Assembly: GCF_014206815.1 (NCBI RefSeq)
Contig: NZ_JACHNP010000001.1
Span: 1,020,456-1,084,455, forward strand
Origin: Xanthomonas sp. F10
GTDB lineage: Bacteria > Pseudomonadota > Gammaproteobacteria > Xanthomonadales > Xanthomonadaceae
DNA: 64,000 nucleotides
Direction of reading: 5' to 3'
The notes below the pieces were generated by a model. It was not told the DNA's origin. It did no database searches and was given only the letters and a program-made list of their open reading frames with translations. Below are positions 53,423 through 62,941 of this stretch, one piece after another. Position numbers and translations under genes: made by a program. How positions within the stretch are numbered: the first letter of the stretch is position 1; each line of letters opens with the position of its first letter.

Positions 53423-54055
53423 TCAGGGAGCCGAGTGGGCGAGGAAGCCGGCTTCGGCGAAACGGATGAGTTCGCGGGCGGCGTGGGCGCGATGCGCGCT
53501 CTCGCTGACGCCGGCGGGGCGCTTGATCAGGCCGAAGTCGGCCATGGCGTAGGTCAGGGCGCCGGCCAGGAAATCCAGGCGCCAGTACAGCTCCTGCTTG
53601 CTCAGTCCTGGAACGCAGGCGGCAATGGCCTTGCCGAACTCGCGCAACACGTGGCCGTAGTGGTCGGACAGGAACTGGCGCAGGCTGTCGTTGTTCTCGG
53701 CATAGGCGCGGGCGATCACCCGCACGAAGGCGCCGCCGCTCTGCCGCTCCTGGGCCATGGCCAGGGCCGGCTCGACGAAGGCGGCCAGCACCGGGCCGAG
53801 CTGGCCGGGATGTTGCCGCTGCGCGGCCTCCAACTGCGCCATGCGCGCGGCGGTCATTTCGTCCATGCGCCGCCGGAACACCTCGTTGACCAGGTTTTCC
53901 TTGGACCCGAAGTGGTAGTTGACCGCAGCGATGTTGACGTCGGCCTGGCTGGTGACCTGGCGCAGCGAGGTGCCGGAAAAGCCGTGCTGCGCGAACAGGT
54001 CCTCGGCCGCGCTGAGGATGCGGTCCTTGGTCGAGAAGTGCGCTTGCTTTGCCAT
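53423..54055 (-). CDS. TetR-family regulator, PsrA-like
   Basis: A 210-residue repressor-type protein. The TetR helix-turn-helix is at about 10-55 (TKDRILSAAEDLFAQHGFSGTSLRQVTSQADVNIAAVNYHFGSKENLV). The C-terminal ligand domain resembles PsrA-like fatty-acid sensors (FVRVIARAYAENNDSLRQFL). A perfect PsrA-type palindrome lies 18 bases upstream of its start, so it probably regulates itself and the two beta-oxidation genes that follow. I chose MAKQ at 54055; an ATG at 54076 would overlap the operator. Confidence 0.92.
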   Translation of the reverse strand: MAKQAHFSTKDRILSAAEDLFAQHGFSGTSLRQVTSQADVNIAAVNYHFGSKENLVNEVFRRRMDEMTAARMAQLEAAQRQHPGQLGPVLAAFVEPALAMAQERQSGGAFVRVIARAYAENNDSLRQFLSDHYGHVLREFGKAIAACVPGLSKQELYWRLDFLAGALTYAMADFGLIKRPAGVSESAHRAHAARELIRFAEAGFLAHSAP

Positions 54056-54072
54056 GCGGCCGCCAGAATCAA

Positions 54073-54088
54073 TCAAACGATTGTTTGA
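54073..54088. promoter_or_regulatory. PsrA-like operator
   Basis: TCAAACGATTGTTTGA is a 16-bp dyad (TCAAAC and GTTTGA around GATT). It matches the known PsrA form G/CAAAC-N(2-4)-GTTTG/C. It lies just upstream of the TetR-type gene and in the gap before ndk. Binding is inferred. Confidence 0.7.
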
Positions 54089-54197
54089 GTCTAGGCCTGG
54101 CCGGCAGTGGCGTCATGCTGCTGTGCAGCACGATTCAGCCTGGCCGTGCAAAGCCGGCGCCGATTGGATAGAATTGTCCATCGCAATTCTGGCTAAG

Positions 54198-54222
54198 CCC
54201 GCGTTTTGACGCGGGTTTTTTT
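54198..54222 (+). terminator. Rho-independent terminator in the ndk leader
   Basis: CCCGCG-TTTTGA-CGCGGG (54198-54215) followed by TTTTTTT. It reads on the plus strand 48 bases before the ndk ATG, with no plus-strand gene upstream within the gap. It may end a small RNA or act as an attenuator. Confidence 0.85.
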
Positions 54223-54269
54223 CATGTTAACCTCGGGCCTTCAGTGGCCCGCCCAACGGAGAACTTCCC

Positions 54270-54695
54270 ATGGCGCTGGAGCGCACCCTGTCCATCATCA
54301 AGCCCGATGCCGTCGCCAAGAACGTCATCGGCGAAATCTACTCGCGCTTCGAGAAGGCCGGCCTGAAGGTCGTGGCCGCCAAGTACAAGCAGCTGTCGCG
54401 CCGCGAGGCCGAGGGCTTCTACGCCGTGCACCGCGAGCGTCCGTTCTTCAACGCGCTGGTCGAGTTCATGATCTCCGGCCCGGTGATGATCCAGGCGCTG
54501 GAAGGCGAGAACGCCGTGGCCGCGCACCGCGACCTGCTGGGCGCCACCAACCCGAAGGACGCTGCGCCGGGCACCATCCGCGCCGACTTCGCCGATTCGA
54601 TCGACGCCAACGCCGCGCACGGCTCGGATTCGGTCGAGAACGCTGCCAACGAAGTGGCGTATTTCTTCGCCGCCACCGAAGTGGTTTCGCGCTAA
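54270..54695 (+). CDS. ndk: Nucleoside diphosphate kinase
   Basis: A 141-residue enzyme that balances nucleoside triphosphates by a phospho-His intermediate. The active His117 is in [11 protein letters not shown]; the [12 protein letters not shown] start and [17 protein letters not shown] are typical. CGGAG lies before the ATG. rlmN follows 11 bases after the stop. Confidence 0.98.
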   Translation: MALERTLSIIKPDAVAKNVIGEIYSRFEKAGLKVVAAKYKQLSRREAEGFYAVHRERPFFNALVEFMISGPVMIQALEGENAVAAHRDLLGATNPKDAAPGTIRADFADSIDANAAHGSDSVENAANEVAYFFAATEVVSR

Positions 54696-54706
54696 GCGAG
54701 GTCGTC

Positions 54707-55912
54707 GTGAACGAGGTCGTCCATCCTCCCTTGGCCATCGCCGATCCCGTGCGGACCGGCGCGGCGGCCAAGCAGAATCTGCTCGACCTCGATCGCGAGG
54801 GCCTGGAGCGTTTCTTCGCCGAGACCCTCGGCGAAGCGCGCTACCGTGCCCACCAGGTGATGAAGTGGATCCATCATCGCTACGTCACCGACTTCGACCA
54901 GATGACCGACCTCGGCAAGGCGCTGCGCGCCAAGCTGCAGCAGCATGCCGAGGTCGTCGTCCCCAACATCGTGTTCGACAAACCTTCCGCCGACGGCACC
55001 CACAAGTGGCTGCTGGCGATGGGCGTGGACGGCAAGAACGCGATCGAGACCGTGTACATCCCCGACAAGACCCGCGGCACGCTGTGCGTGTCCTCGCAGG
55101 TCGGCTGCGGTCTCAACTGCACCTTCTGCTCCACCGCCACCCAGGGCTTCAACCGCAACCTGTCCACCGCCGAGATCATCGGCCAGGTGTGGGTGGCGGC
55201 GCGGCACCTGGGCAACGTGCCGCACCAGATGCGCCGTCTCACCAACGTGGTGATGATGGGCATGGGCGAGCCGCTGATGAATTTCGACAACGTCGTGCGC
55301 GCGATGAGCGTGATGCGCGACGACCTGGGCTATGGCCTGGCCAACAAGCGCGTGACCCTGTCCACCTCGGGCCTGGTGCCGCAGATCGACCGCCTGTCCA
55401 GCGAGAGCGACGTGTCGCTGGCGGTGTCGCTGCATGCGCCCAACGATGCGCTGCGCGAGACCCTGGTCCCGCTCAACAAGAAGTACCCGATCGCCGAACT
55501 GATGGCCGCCTGCGCGCGCTACCTGCGCGCCAACAAGCGCCGCGAGTCGGTGACCTTCGAATACACCCTGATGAAGGGGATCAACGACCAGCCCGAGCAC
55601 GCGCGGCAGCTGGCGCGGCTGATGCGCCAGTTCGACAACGCGGTGCAGTCGGCCAACGCCGGCAAGGTCAACCTGATCCCGTTCAATCCGTTCCCCGGCA
55701 CGCGCTACGAGCGCTCCGGCGAGACCGAGATCCGCGCGTTCCAGAAGATCCTGCTGGACGCGCAGGTGCTGACCATGGTGCGGCGCACGCGTGGCGACGA
55801 CATCGATGCGGCCTGCGGGCAGCTCAAGGGGCAGGTCATGGACCGCACCCGCCGCCAGGCCGAGTTCAAGCGCGAATTGCAGACGCGGGCGGATCGGGAT
55901 GCGGCGGCGTAG
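54707..55912 (+). CDS. rlmN: 23S rRNA (adenine-2503-C2) methyltransferase
   Basis: A 401-residue radical SAM enzyme that methylates A2503 of 23S rRNA and A37 in some tRNAs. The 4Fe-4S motif C-x3-C-x2-C is at Cys134, Cys138 and Cys141 ([13 protein letters not shown]). [13 protein letters not shown] and [15 protein letters not shown] are family blocks. The start is GTG (54707) with GCGAGG upstream. The last 14 bases overlap pilF. Confidence 0.96.
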   Translation: MNEVVHPPLAIADPVRTGAAAKQNLLDLDREGLERFFAETLGEARYRAHQVMKWIHHRYVTDFDQMTDLGKALRAKLQQHAEVVVPNIVFDKPSADGTHKWLLAMGVDGKNAIETVYIPDKTRGTLCVSSQVGCGLNCTFCSTATQGFNRNLSTAEIIGQVWVAARHLGNVPHQMRRLTNVVMMGMGEPLMNFDNVVRAMSVMRDDLGYGLANKRVTLSTSGLVPQIDRLSSESDVSLAVSLHAPNDALRETLVPLNKKYPIAELMAACARYLRANKRRESVTFEYTLMKGINDQPEHARQLARLMRQFDNAVQSANAGKVNLIPFNPFPGTRYERSGETEIRAFQKILLDAQVLTMVRRTRGDDIDAACGQLKGQVMDRTRRQAEFKRELQTRADRDAAA

Positions 55913-56717
55913 CCAACGGCGTTCCCTCGCGGTGGTGGCGATCGCAGTGCTGGCCTTGCCGGGCTGCAACTGGATCGCCGCCAAGACCGGTACGGTGCGC
56001 ACCGCCGAGCAGGTGCAGCCGCATTATTCCTTCCGCGACAACCGTGCGGTGAAGGCGCGTGTCGCCTTGCAGGAGCAACTGGGCCTCGCGGCCAATGGGC
56101 TCGCCTCCAACGACCTGGACGCGGCGCAGACGCACGCGCGCAAGGCGCTTTCGTTGGACGCCGATTCGGTGGACGCCTTGACCGTGCTGGCAGTGGTCGC
56201 CGATCGCCGTGGCGATGCTGCGACCGCCGGCGGCTACTACCGCAAGGCCGCCGAGCTGGCGCCGAGCAATGGCGCGACCTTGAACAACTACGGCGCCTGG
56301 CTGTGCGCGAACGGTTCGCCGGCCGAGTCGCTGACCTGGTTCGACCGCGCGCTCGCGCTGCAGGACTACGCCACGCCGGCCTCGGCCCTGGCCAACGCCG
56401 GCGGCTGCGCGCTGCAGGTCGGCCAGCGCGAGCGCGGCGTGCGCGACCTGCGCAAGGCGCTGGACCTGGATCCGGACAACGCGTACGCGCTCGAGGCGAT
56501 GGCCCGCAACGAGGTCGCGCAAGGGCGCTTTTTCGAGGCGCGGGCCTTCTCCGAACGGCGCCTGGCGGCTGCGCCTGCCACCGCTTCCGTGTTACAACTT
56601 GCTATTCAGATTGAGCAAAGGCTGGGCGACAAGGCTGCCGCCGGCCGTTACCAACAGCGGTTGCGCAAGGAGTTTCCCGACGCCGCGACCACGACACCCG
56701 GGGCTAGTGCATTGTGA
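55899..56717 (+). CDS. pilF: Type IV pilus pilotin PilF, TPR lipoprotein
   Basis: A 272-residue lipoprotein with lipobox LALPGC (Cys 23) and about six TPR-like helices. PilF places the PilQ secretin in the outer membrane. The ndk-rlmN-pilF order is conserved in this family. It starts ATG at 55899 inside the end of rlmN and its stop overlaps the GTG of rodZ (GTGA). Confidence 0.92.
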   Translation: MRRRSQRRSLAVVAIAVLALPGCNWIAAKTGTVRTAEQVQPHYSFRDNRAVKARVALQEQLGLAANGLASNDLDAAQTHARKALSLDADSVDALTVLAVVADRRGDAATAGGYYRKAAELAPSNGATLNNYGAWLCANGSPAESLTWFDRALALQDYATPASALANAGGCALQVGQRERGVRDLRKALDLDPDNAYALEAMARNEVAQGRFFEARAFSERRLAAAPATASVLQLAIQIEQRLGDKAAAGRYQQRLRKEFPDAATTTPGASAL

Positions 56718-57589
56718 TCAGTGATTCCAATCCGAACGCTTTCGATGGCGCCAAAGGCTGCGGGCAACAGCTCCGCGAAGCGCGCGAAGCGGCGGGCCTG
56801 AGCATCGACGACGTCGGCAGCCGACTGCGCATGCCGGTGCATGTGGTGCAGGCACTCGAGTCGGAGCAGTGGCAGCGCCTCGGCGCGCCGGTGTTCGTCC
56901 GCGGGCAGCTGCGCAGCTATGCGCGCCTGCTCGGCGTCGATCTGGAGCCGTTGCTGCAGACCGCGCAGATCGCGCCGGTGCAGCCGGTCGAATTGATCAG
57001 CCACACGCATACCCCGCCGCTGCGGCGCATGCTCGAGAACGCCACCCGGCGCATGGTCTACGTGGTGATCACCGCCGGACTGGCGGTGCCGGTGTGGTAC
57101 GCCACCCGCAGCCATTTCGCCGACGACAGCGGTCCCAGCACCGCGTCGCTGGACGTGGTGCCGGGCGCGCCGGGCAGCACCGCCGCCGCGACCGCAACGC
57201 CTGTCGCCGGTAACCCCGCGCCGGCACCGGCCGCGCCGGCGGCCGCCGCACGGCCGGCACCGAACGCTGCGCCGTACATCGCCTCGCTGACGCCGATGCC
57301 GCGTCCGGCGGCGGAGCCGGAGAAGAACAGCCTGAGCCTGTCGTTCCAGGGCGACAGCTGGGTGCAGATCCTCGCACCCGACGGCACGCCGGTGGAGAAG
57401 GCGTTGCTGAAGGCCGGCGAGAGCCGCACCTATGCGCCGGGCCAGGTCGGGCGCGTGGTGCTGGGCAATGCCTCCGCGGTCCAGGTTCAGCATGCCGGGA
57501 GTACCGTGGACCTGACCCCGTTCAGGCGCGCGAACGTGGCGCGCTTTGCGGTATCCTCTGACGGTTCCGTGGTGCCCGCCTCCGAGTGA
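56714..57589 (+). CDS. rodZ: Cell-shape protein RodZ
   Basis: A 291-residue bitopic membrane protein that helps MreB control cell shape. The cytoplasmic helix-turn-helix (about 15-80, LREAREAAGLSIDDVGSRL), one membrane helix (about 115-130), a Pro/Ala-rich periplasmic linker, and a beta-rich end domain (about 205-275, LSLSFQGDSWVQILAPDG) are all visible. Start is GTG at 56714. Confidence 0.93.
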   Translation: MISDSNPNAFDGAKGCGQQLREAREAAGLSIDDVGSRLRMPVHVVQALESEQWQRLGAPVFVRGQLRSYARLLGVDLEPLLQTAQIAPVQPVELISHTHTPPLRRMLENATRRMVYVVITAGLAVPVWYATRSHFADDSGPSTASLDVVPGAPGSTAAATATPVAGNPAPAPAAPAAAARPAPNAAPYIASLTPMPRPAAEPEKNSLSLSFQGDSWVQILAPDGTPVEKALLKAGESRTYAPGQVGRVVLGNASAVQVQHAGSTVDLTPFRRANVARFAVSSDGSVVPASE

Positions 57590-57653
57590 CGGCGGCGCGG
57601 TTCCTCACTTTCCACATTTCATGTCCCGTCGCAGCGGCGGGGCGAGAGTACGC

Positions 57654-58292
57654 ATGGCGATTGACGACCTGCTCGACGAGCACGAACAAAGCGAACGCGT
57701 CCGCACTTGGCTCAGGAAGAACGGCGCCGGCCTGATCGGCGGCATCGTGCTGGGCCTCGGCGCGATCATCGGCTGGCAGTGGTGGACCAAGCAGCGGTCC
57801 AACGACCTGGCCCAGGCCAATGCCCGCTACGAAGCGGTGCTCAAGAGCATCCAGGCCAATCAGCTGGACAAGGCCGCCAAGGACATGGCGGAACTGCAGA
57901 AGGGCTCGGCCAACATCTATGCCGAACTGGCGGCGCTGCGCCTGGCCAAGGCGCAGGTCGATGCCGGCAAGTCCGATGCCGCGCTGAGCACGCTGCGCGC
58001 GCTCAAGGCCGACGGCGAAATGAAGGTGCTGGTCGACCACCGCGTGGCCCGGCTGCTGATTTCCGGCGGCAAGCCGCAGGACGCGCTGCCCCTGGTGGCC
58101 TCGGCCACCGACGCGCAAGGCCTGGAAATTCGCGGCGATGCGCTGATCGCGCAGGGCAAGCGCGACGCGGCGCGCGATGCGTACAGCAAGGCGCTGACCA
58201 GCCTGGACGTGGCCTCGCCGCAGCGGCGCGTGGTCGAAACGAAATTGATGGATGCGGGCGGCAGCGTGCCGAATGCCGCGGAGCCGATCTGA
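57654..58292 (+). CDS. YfgM-like TPR membrane protein
   Basis: A 212-residue protein with a short charged N-terminus (IDDLLDEHEQSERVRTWLRKNG), one membrane segment (about 25-45) and a periplasmic TPR domain. It is of the YfgM type (ancillary SecYEG/chaperone factor). The stop overlaps the bamB ATG (TGATG at 58290-58294). The placement next to bamB and der matches the E. coli arrangement. Confidence 0.9.
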   Translation: MAIDDLLDEHEQSERVRTWLRKNGAGLIGGIVLGLGAIIGWQWWTKQRSNDLAQANARYEAVLKSIQANQLDKAAKDMAELQKGSANIYAELAALRLAKAQVDAGKSDAALSTLRALKADGEMKVLVDHRVARLLISGGKPQDALPLVASATDAQGLEIRGDALIAQGKRDAARDAYSKALTSLDVASPQRRVVETKLMDAGGSVPNAAEPI

Positions 58293-59647
58293 TGAAGGTA
58301 GTCATGTTCAAGCGTGTCGCCACCGTGGCCCTGCTGGGTCTGGCGCTGTCCGGCTGCACCACCGTCAAGGGCTGGTTCGCCGGCAAGGATGCGGCCGCCA
58401 AGAAAGCCGCCGAGCCGGCCGAACTGGTGAAATTCACCCCGTCGGTGAAGGTGGTGAAGCTGTGGTCCACCGACGCCGGCAAGGGCGAGCGCCGCATCGG
58501 CGTGCGCCAGCATCCGGTGGTGGCCGACGGCAAGGTGTATGCGGCCGCGACCTCCGGCACGGTCTACGCACTGGATCTGCAGACCGGCAAGACCCTCTGG
58601 GAATACGACGCCAAACAGGCGCGCAAGCAGCAGCTGTCGCAGGTCGAGGACCAGCCGAAGAGCCAGGTCGAGAGCGAGTCCGGCAAGAACCTGTCCAAGG
58701 ACGAGCGCGCCGCCTACAAGCAGCGCCTGCGCAACGAGAAGCAGCAGGCCAAGGAGCGCAAGCGGCTCGAGAAGAAGCGTCCGCTGCCGCGCTTTGCCGG
58801 CGGTCCGGGCGTGGGCGACGGCCTGGTGGTGGTCGGTGCGCTGGACGGCGAGGTGATCGCGCTCGATGCCGCCAACGGCACCGAGAAGTGGCGCGCCAAG
58901 GTGCCCAACGAAGTCATCGCCGCGCCGGTGATCGCGCAGAACATGGTGTTCGTGCGCAGCAACGACGGCCGCACCACCGCCTTCGATGCGGCCACCGGTC
59001 AGCAGCGCTGGTTCAATGCGCAGGAACTGCCGAGCCTGACCGTGCGCGGCAACGCGCCGGTGGTGGCGGGTCCGGGCGTGCTGTTCATCGGCAACGACGA
59101 CGGCACCCTGGCCGCGCTGGCGATGCAGGATGGCCGCGTGCTGTGGGAGCAGACCATCGGCGTGCCGGAAGGCCGTACCGAACTGGAGCGCATGTCCGAC
59201 GTCGACGGCGCGCCGGTGCTCGACGGCACCACGCTGTACGCGACCAGCTTCAAGAACGAGACCGTGGCGCTGGAAGGTCCCAGCGGCCGCCCGCTGTGGA
59301 ACCGCGATCATGGCGGCGCCGGCGGCGTCGGCGTCAGCTCCGGCAACGTGGTGGTGGCCGACAACGCCGGCACCGTGTGGGCGCTGGACAAGGCCTCCGG
59401 ATCGGCGATGTGGTCGCAGCCGGGGCTGGCGCGTCGCTCGCTGACCGGCGTGGCGATCCAGGGCGATTACGCCGTGGTCGGCGACTACAAGGGCTATCTG
59501 CACTGGCTGCGGCTCGACAACGGCGAGTTTGCCGCGCGCGAGCGGGTCGGACGCCAGCCGCTGGTGGCGCAGCCGGTGGTCGCGGACGGAATCCTGCTGA
59601 TGCAGAACACGAAAGGCGACCTGACCGCGTTCCGGTTGGGTCAATAA
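58292..59647 (+). CDS. bamB: Outer membrane assembly protein BamB
   Basis: A 451-residue lipoprotein of the BAM complex that inserts beta-barrel proteins. Lipobox LALSGC (Cys 22) is present. PQQ/WD-like blades recur (GKTLWEYDA, GTEKWRAKV, GRVLWEQTI, WALDKASGSAMW). Compared with E. coli BamB (392 residues) there is a charged Lys/Arg/Glu-rich insert at about residues 107-168. GCGGAG precedes the start. Confidence 0.94.
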   Translation: MKVVMFKRVATVALLGLALSGCTTVKGWFAGKDAAAKKAAEPAELVKFTPSVKVVKLWSTDAGKGERRIGVRQHPVVADGKVYAAATSGTVYALDLQTGKTLWEYDAKQARKQQLSQVEDQPKSQVESESGKNLSKDERAAYKQRLRNEKQQAKERKRLEKKRPLPRFAGGPGVGDGLVVVGALDGEVIALDAANGTEKWRAKVPNEVIAAPVIAQNMVFVRSNDGRTTAFDAATGQQRWFNAQELPSLTVRGNAPVVAGPGVLFIGNDDGTLAALAMQDGRVLWEQTIGVPEGRTELERMSDVDGAPVLDGTTLYATSFKNETVALEGPSGRPLWNRDHGGAGGVGVSSGNVVVADNAGTVWALDKASGSAMWSQPGLARRSLTGVAIQGDYAVVGDYKGYLHWLRLDNGEFAARERVGRQPLVAQPVVADGILLMQNTKGDLTAFRLGQ

Positions 59648-59665
59648 CAAGAGAAGGATGTCGCG

Positions 59666-61063
59666 ATGCTGCCGCTGGTCGCCCTGGTTGGACGGCCGAA
59701 TGTCGGCAAGTCCACGCTGTTCAACGCGCTGACGCGCAGCCGTGACGCGCTGGTCCACGACCAGCCCGGCGTCACCCGCGATCGCCACTACGGAGTGTGC
59801 CGGCTGGCGCCGGACACCCCGTTCGTGATCGTCGATACCGGCGGCATCTCCGGCGAAGAGGAAGGCCTGGCTGGCGCCACCGCCGAGCAGGCGCGCGCCG
59901 CGGCCGGCGAGGCCGACCTGATCCTGTTCGTGGTCGACGGCCGCGAGGGGTCGTCCGCACTCGACGACGAGATCCTGGCCTGGCTGCGCAAGCTGGCGCG
60001 GCCGACCCTGCTGCTGATCAACAAGATCGACGGCACCGACGAGGACCAGGTGCGTGCCGAGTTCGCGCGCTACGGCCTCGGCGACGCCATCGCGGTTTCC
60101 GCGGCGCACCGCCACGGGATCGACGACCTGCTCGACGAGGTCCTGGAGCGGCTGCCGGAAGAGGGTGCCGGCGAGACCCTGGACACCGATCCGGCGCGCA
60201 TGCGCATCGCCTTCGTCGGCCGCCCGAACGTCGGCAAGTCGACCCTGGTCAATCGCCTGCTGGGCGAGGAGCGCATGATCGCCTCCGAAGTGCCCGGCAC
60301 CACCCGCGACTCGATCGCGGTGGACCTGGAGCGCGACGGCCGCCTCTACCGGCTGATCGACACCGCCGGCCTGCGGCGTCGCGGCCGCGTCGAAGAAGCG
60401 GTGGAGAAGTTCAGCGCGTTCAAGACGCTGCAGGCGATCGAGCAGTGTCAGGTGGCGGTGCTGATGCTCGATGCCGGCGAAGGCGTGACCGACCAGGACG
60501 CGACCGTGCTCGGTGCGATCCTCGACGCCGGTCGCGCCTTGGTGGTGGCGATCAACAAGTGGGACGGGCAGAGCGACTACCAGCGCGCCCAGGCCGAGGA
60601 TCTGCTGTCGCGCAAGCTCGGGTTCGTCAGCTGGGCCGAGGCGGTGCGCATTTCCGCCAAGCATGGCTCGGGCATGCGCGAGTTGTTCCAGGCGATCCAT
60701 CGCGCGCACGCCTCGGCGGTGCGCGAGTTCAGCACCAGCGAAGTCAACCAGGCGCTGGAAATCGCCTACGAGAGCAATCCGCCGCCGAGCATCCGCGGCC
60801 ACGTCTCCAAGCTGCGCTACGTGCATCCGGGCGGCAGCAATCCGCCGACCTTCATCGTCCACGGCACGCGCCTGAAGGTGCTGCCGGAATCGTACAAGCG
60901 CTACCTGGAGAACTTCTTCCGCAAGCGCTTCAAGTTGGTCGGCACGCCGGTGCGCTTCATGTTCCGCGAAGGCGCCAACCCGTACGAAGGCAAGAAGAAC
61001 GTGCTGACCGAGCGTCAGATCGCCAAGAAGCGGCGCCTGATGAAGCACGTCCGCGGCAAGTAG
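59666..61063 (+). CDS. der: Ribosome biogenesis GTPase Der
   Basis: A 465-residue protein with two tandem GTPase domains, each with a [10 protein letters not shown]-loop (about residues 8-16 and 186-194), NKIDG/NKWDG and the KH-like C-terminal domain (residues about 360-445). It acts in 50S assembly. The bamB-der pair is the standard order. Confidence 0.97.
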   Translation: MLPLVALVGRPNVGKSTLFNALTRSRDALVHDQPGVTRDRHYGVCRLAPDTPFVIVDTGGISGEEEGLAGATAEQARAAAGEADLILFVVDGREGSSALDDEILAWLRKLARPTLLLINKIDGTDEDQVRAEFARYGLGDAIAVSAAHRHGIDDLLDEVLERLPEEGAGETLDTDPARMRIAFVGRPNVGKSTLVNRLLGEERMIASEVPGTTRDSIAVDLERDGRLYRLIDTAGLRRRGRVEEAVEKFSAFKTLQAIEQCQVAVLMLDAGEGVTDQDATVLGAILDAGRALVVAINKWDGQSDYQRAQAEDLLSRKLGFVSWAEAVRISAKHGSGMRELFQAIHRAHASAVREFSTSEVNQALEIAYESNPPPSIRGHVSKLRYVHPGGSNPPTFIVHGTRLKVLPESYKRYLENFFRKRFKLVGTPVRFMFREGANPYEGKKNVLTERQIAKKRRLMKHVRGK

Positions 61064-61070
61064 CCGCACG

Positions 61071-61676
61071 ATGGACCCGCAGCGCGCGATCACCCTCGGC
61101 ATTCTCGCCGGCGGCCGCGCGCAACGCCTGGGCGGATGCGACAAGGCCTGGCTGCAACGCGACGGGCAGGCGCAGGTGCAATGGCTGGTGCAGGCGTTGG
61201 CGCCGCAGGTGGCCGCAGTGCTGGTCAGCGCCAACCGCAGCCTGTCGCGCTATGCCGGCATCGGCCTGCAGGCGCTGCCGGACCGTGTCGCGGCGCCGGC
61301 CGAGGCCGAACGTTCGCTGGGACCGATCGCCGGGCTGGACGCGCTTGCCGCCGCCTGCGCCACGCCGTGGCTGCTGACCGTGCCGGTCGACCTGTGCCGG
61401 TTGCCGCCGGAGCTTCCGATCGTGCTGGCCGCGGCCGCTGCGGACCGCGATGGCGCCTGGGTCGAGGATGCCGCCGGCGCGCAGCCGCTGGTGGCGCTGT
61501 ATCGGGTGTCCGCGCTGCGCCCGGCGCTGGAAGAGGCGCTGGCGGCCGCCCGCTATGCGCCACGCGCGGTGCAGCAGCGCCTGCGAATGACGCCCGTGCC
61601 GTTGCCGGAACTGGTGCTGGGCAATCTGAACACACCGCAGGACCTGGCCGCAGCGGGTATCCTGCCGCCACCATGA
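61071..61676 (+). CDS. mobA: Molybdenum cofactor guanylyltransferase
   Basis: A 201-residue enzyme that links GMP to the molybdenum cofactor. The motif LAGGRAQRLGGCDKAWL matches the family's LAGGxSxRMGxxDK, with some changes, and VPVDLCRLPPEL resembles the PVDxPxxP block. The stop overlaps moeA (ATGA). Start ATG at 61071 has no strong ribosome site, 7 bases after the der stop. Confidence 0.9.
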   Translation: MDPQRAITLGILAGGRAQRLGGCDKAWLQRDGQAQVQWLVQALAPQVAAVLVSANRSLSRYAGIGLQALPDRVAAPAEAERSLGPIAGLDALAAACATPWLLTVPVDLCRLPPELPIVLAAAAADRDGAWVEDAAGAQPLVALYRVSALRPALEEALAAARYAPRAVQQRLRMTPVPLPELVLGNLNTPQDLAAAGILPPP

Positions 61677-62890
61677 CCGACTATCCCTCCCGGATCGCCT
61701 ACACCGACGCGTTGGCGATCGTCGCTGCCGCCGCGCGTGCCCGCCCCGTCAACAGCGAGCGCCTGGCGGCGTCGCGCGCCGACGGCCGCATCCTGCTGGA
61801 ACCGCTGGAGGCGCCGATCGACCTGCCGCCGTTCGCCAACAGCGCGATGGACGGCTTCGCGCTGCGCCATGCCGACCTGGCCCCGGGGGCGCCGACCGAC
61901 TTGCGCCTGGCCGGCGAGCAGTTCGCCGGCGCCGATCGGCAGCAGGCACTGGCACCCGGCGAATGCCTGCGGGTGACCACCGGCGCGCCACTGCCGGCCG
62001 GTGCGGATACGGTGGTGATCAAGGAGAACGTGCACGAGCACGACGGCCTCGTGCAGATTCCGGATGGGATCGCCGCTGGCGCGCATGTGCGTGCGCGCGG
62101 CGAGGATGTGCGCGCCGGCGAGCGCGTGCTCGAGGCCGGCATGCTGCTGACGCCCTCGCGGATCGGCCTGGCCGCGGCCCTGGGCATGGACCAACTGACC
62201 GTGGCGGCGCGGCCGACCGTGGCGGTCTTCGCCACCGGCGACGAACTGGTCGAGCCGGGCCTGCCGTTGCAGCCGGGCCAGATCTACAACAGCAACCGCG
62301 ACATGCTGATGGCGCAGCTGCGCCTGCTCGGCCTGGCGCCGACCGCCTGGCCGACGCTGCCGGACGATCCGCAGCGCATCCAGGCCATGCTCGCCGATGC
62401 GGCCTCCGCGTTCGACGTGGTGCTGACCTGCGGCGGCGTCTCCGCCGGCGAGAAGGACTACCTGCCGCGGCTGCTGGCCGAGCACGGCCGCATCCTGTTC
62501 TGGAAGGTGCGCATGCGCCCGGGCATGCCGCTGCTGTTCGGCGAGTGGGATCGCGCCCTGTTCCTTGGCCTGCCGGGCAATCCGGTGTCGGTGCTGGCGA
62601 CCTTCCTGGCGATCGGGCGGCCCTTGCTGGATGCGCTGCAGCGGCGCAGCGAGCCGCACCGGGCCTGGCGCGCACGGCTGGCGTCCGGCTGGGACAAACG
62701 CCACGACCGGCTGGAGTTCCTGCGCGGGCGCATGCGCTGCGATGCGCACGGCCAACTGTGGGCGGAACCGAATCCTGCGGACGGCTCGCATCGCCTGCGC
62801 GGCGCCGCCGACAGCGACGTGCTGCTGCGCTTGGAGGAGGGCGCGCGCCAGTTCCAGGCCGGCGACGTGGTCGAGGTGGTGCCGTACTGA
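61673..62890 (+). CDS. moeA: Molybdopterin molybdenumtransferase
   Basis: A 405-residue enzyme that inserts molybdate into adenylated molybdopterin. Visible blocks are PFANSAMDGFALR, ECLRVTTGAPLPAGADTVV, FATGDELVEPG, CGGVSAGEKDYL, and the LGLPGNPVSVL segment. It follows mobA and precedes a MoeB-type gene, forming a cofactor cluster. Confidence 0.96.
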   Translation: MTDYPSRIAYTDALAIVAAAARARPVNSERLAASRADGRILLEPLEAPIDLPPFANSAMDGFALRHADLAPGAPTDLRLAGEQFAGADRQQALAPGECLRVTTGAPLPAGADTVVIKENVHEHDGLVQIPDGIAAGAHVRARGEDVRAGERVLEAGMLLTPSRIGLAAALGMDQLTVAARPTVAVFATGDELVEPGLPLQPGQIYNSNRDMLMAQLRLLGLAPTAWPTLPDDPQRIQAMLADAASAFDVVLTCGGVSAGEKDYLPRLLAEHGRILFWKVRMRPGMPLLFGEWDRALFLGLPGNPVSVLATFLAIGRPLLDALQRRSEPHRAWRARLASGWDKRHDRLEFLRGRMRCDAHGQLWAEPNPADGSHRLRGAADSDVLLRLEEGARQFQAGDVVEVVPY

Positions 62891-62941
62891 GCGGCGCGGC
62901 GGGCGGCGGACGCGGGCCCGGTTTGCGTCGATAATGCGCGC

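Noticed and set aside
54056-54076. Alternative upstream start for the TetR gene
   Set aside because: The ATG at 54076 would overlap the PsrA-like operator, and the MAKQ start has the normal N-terminal length.
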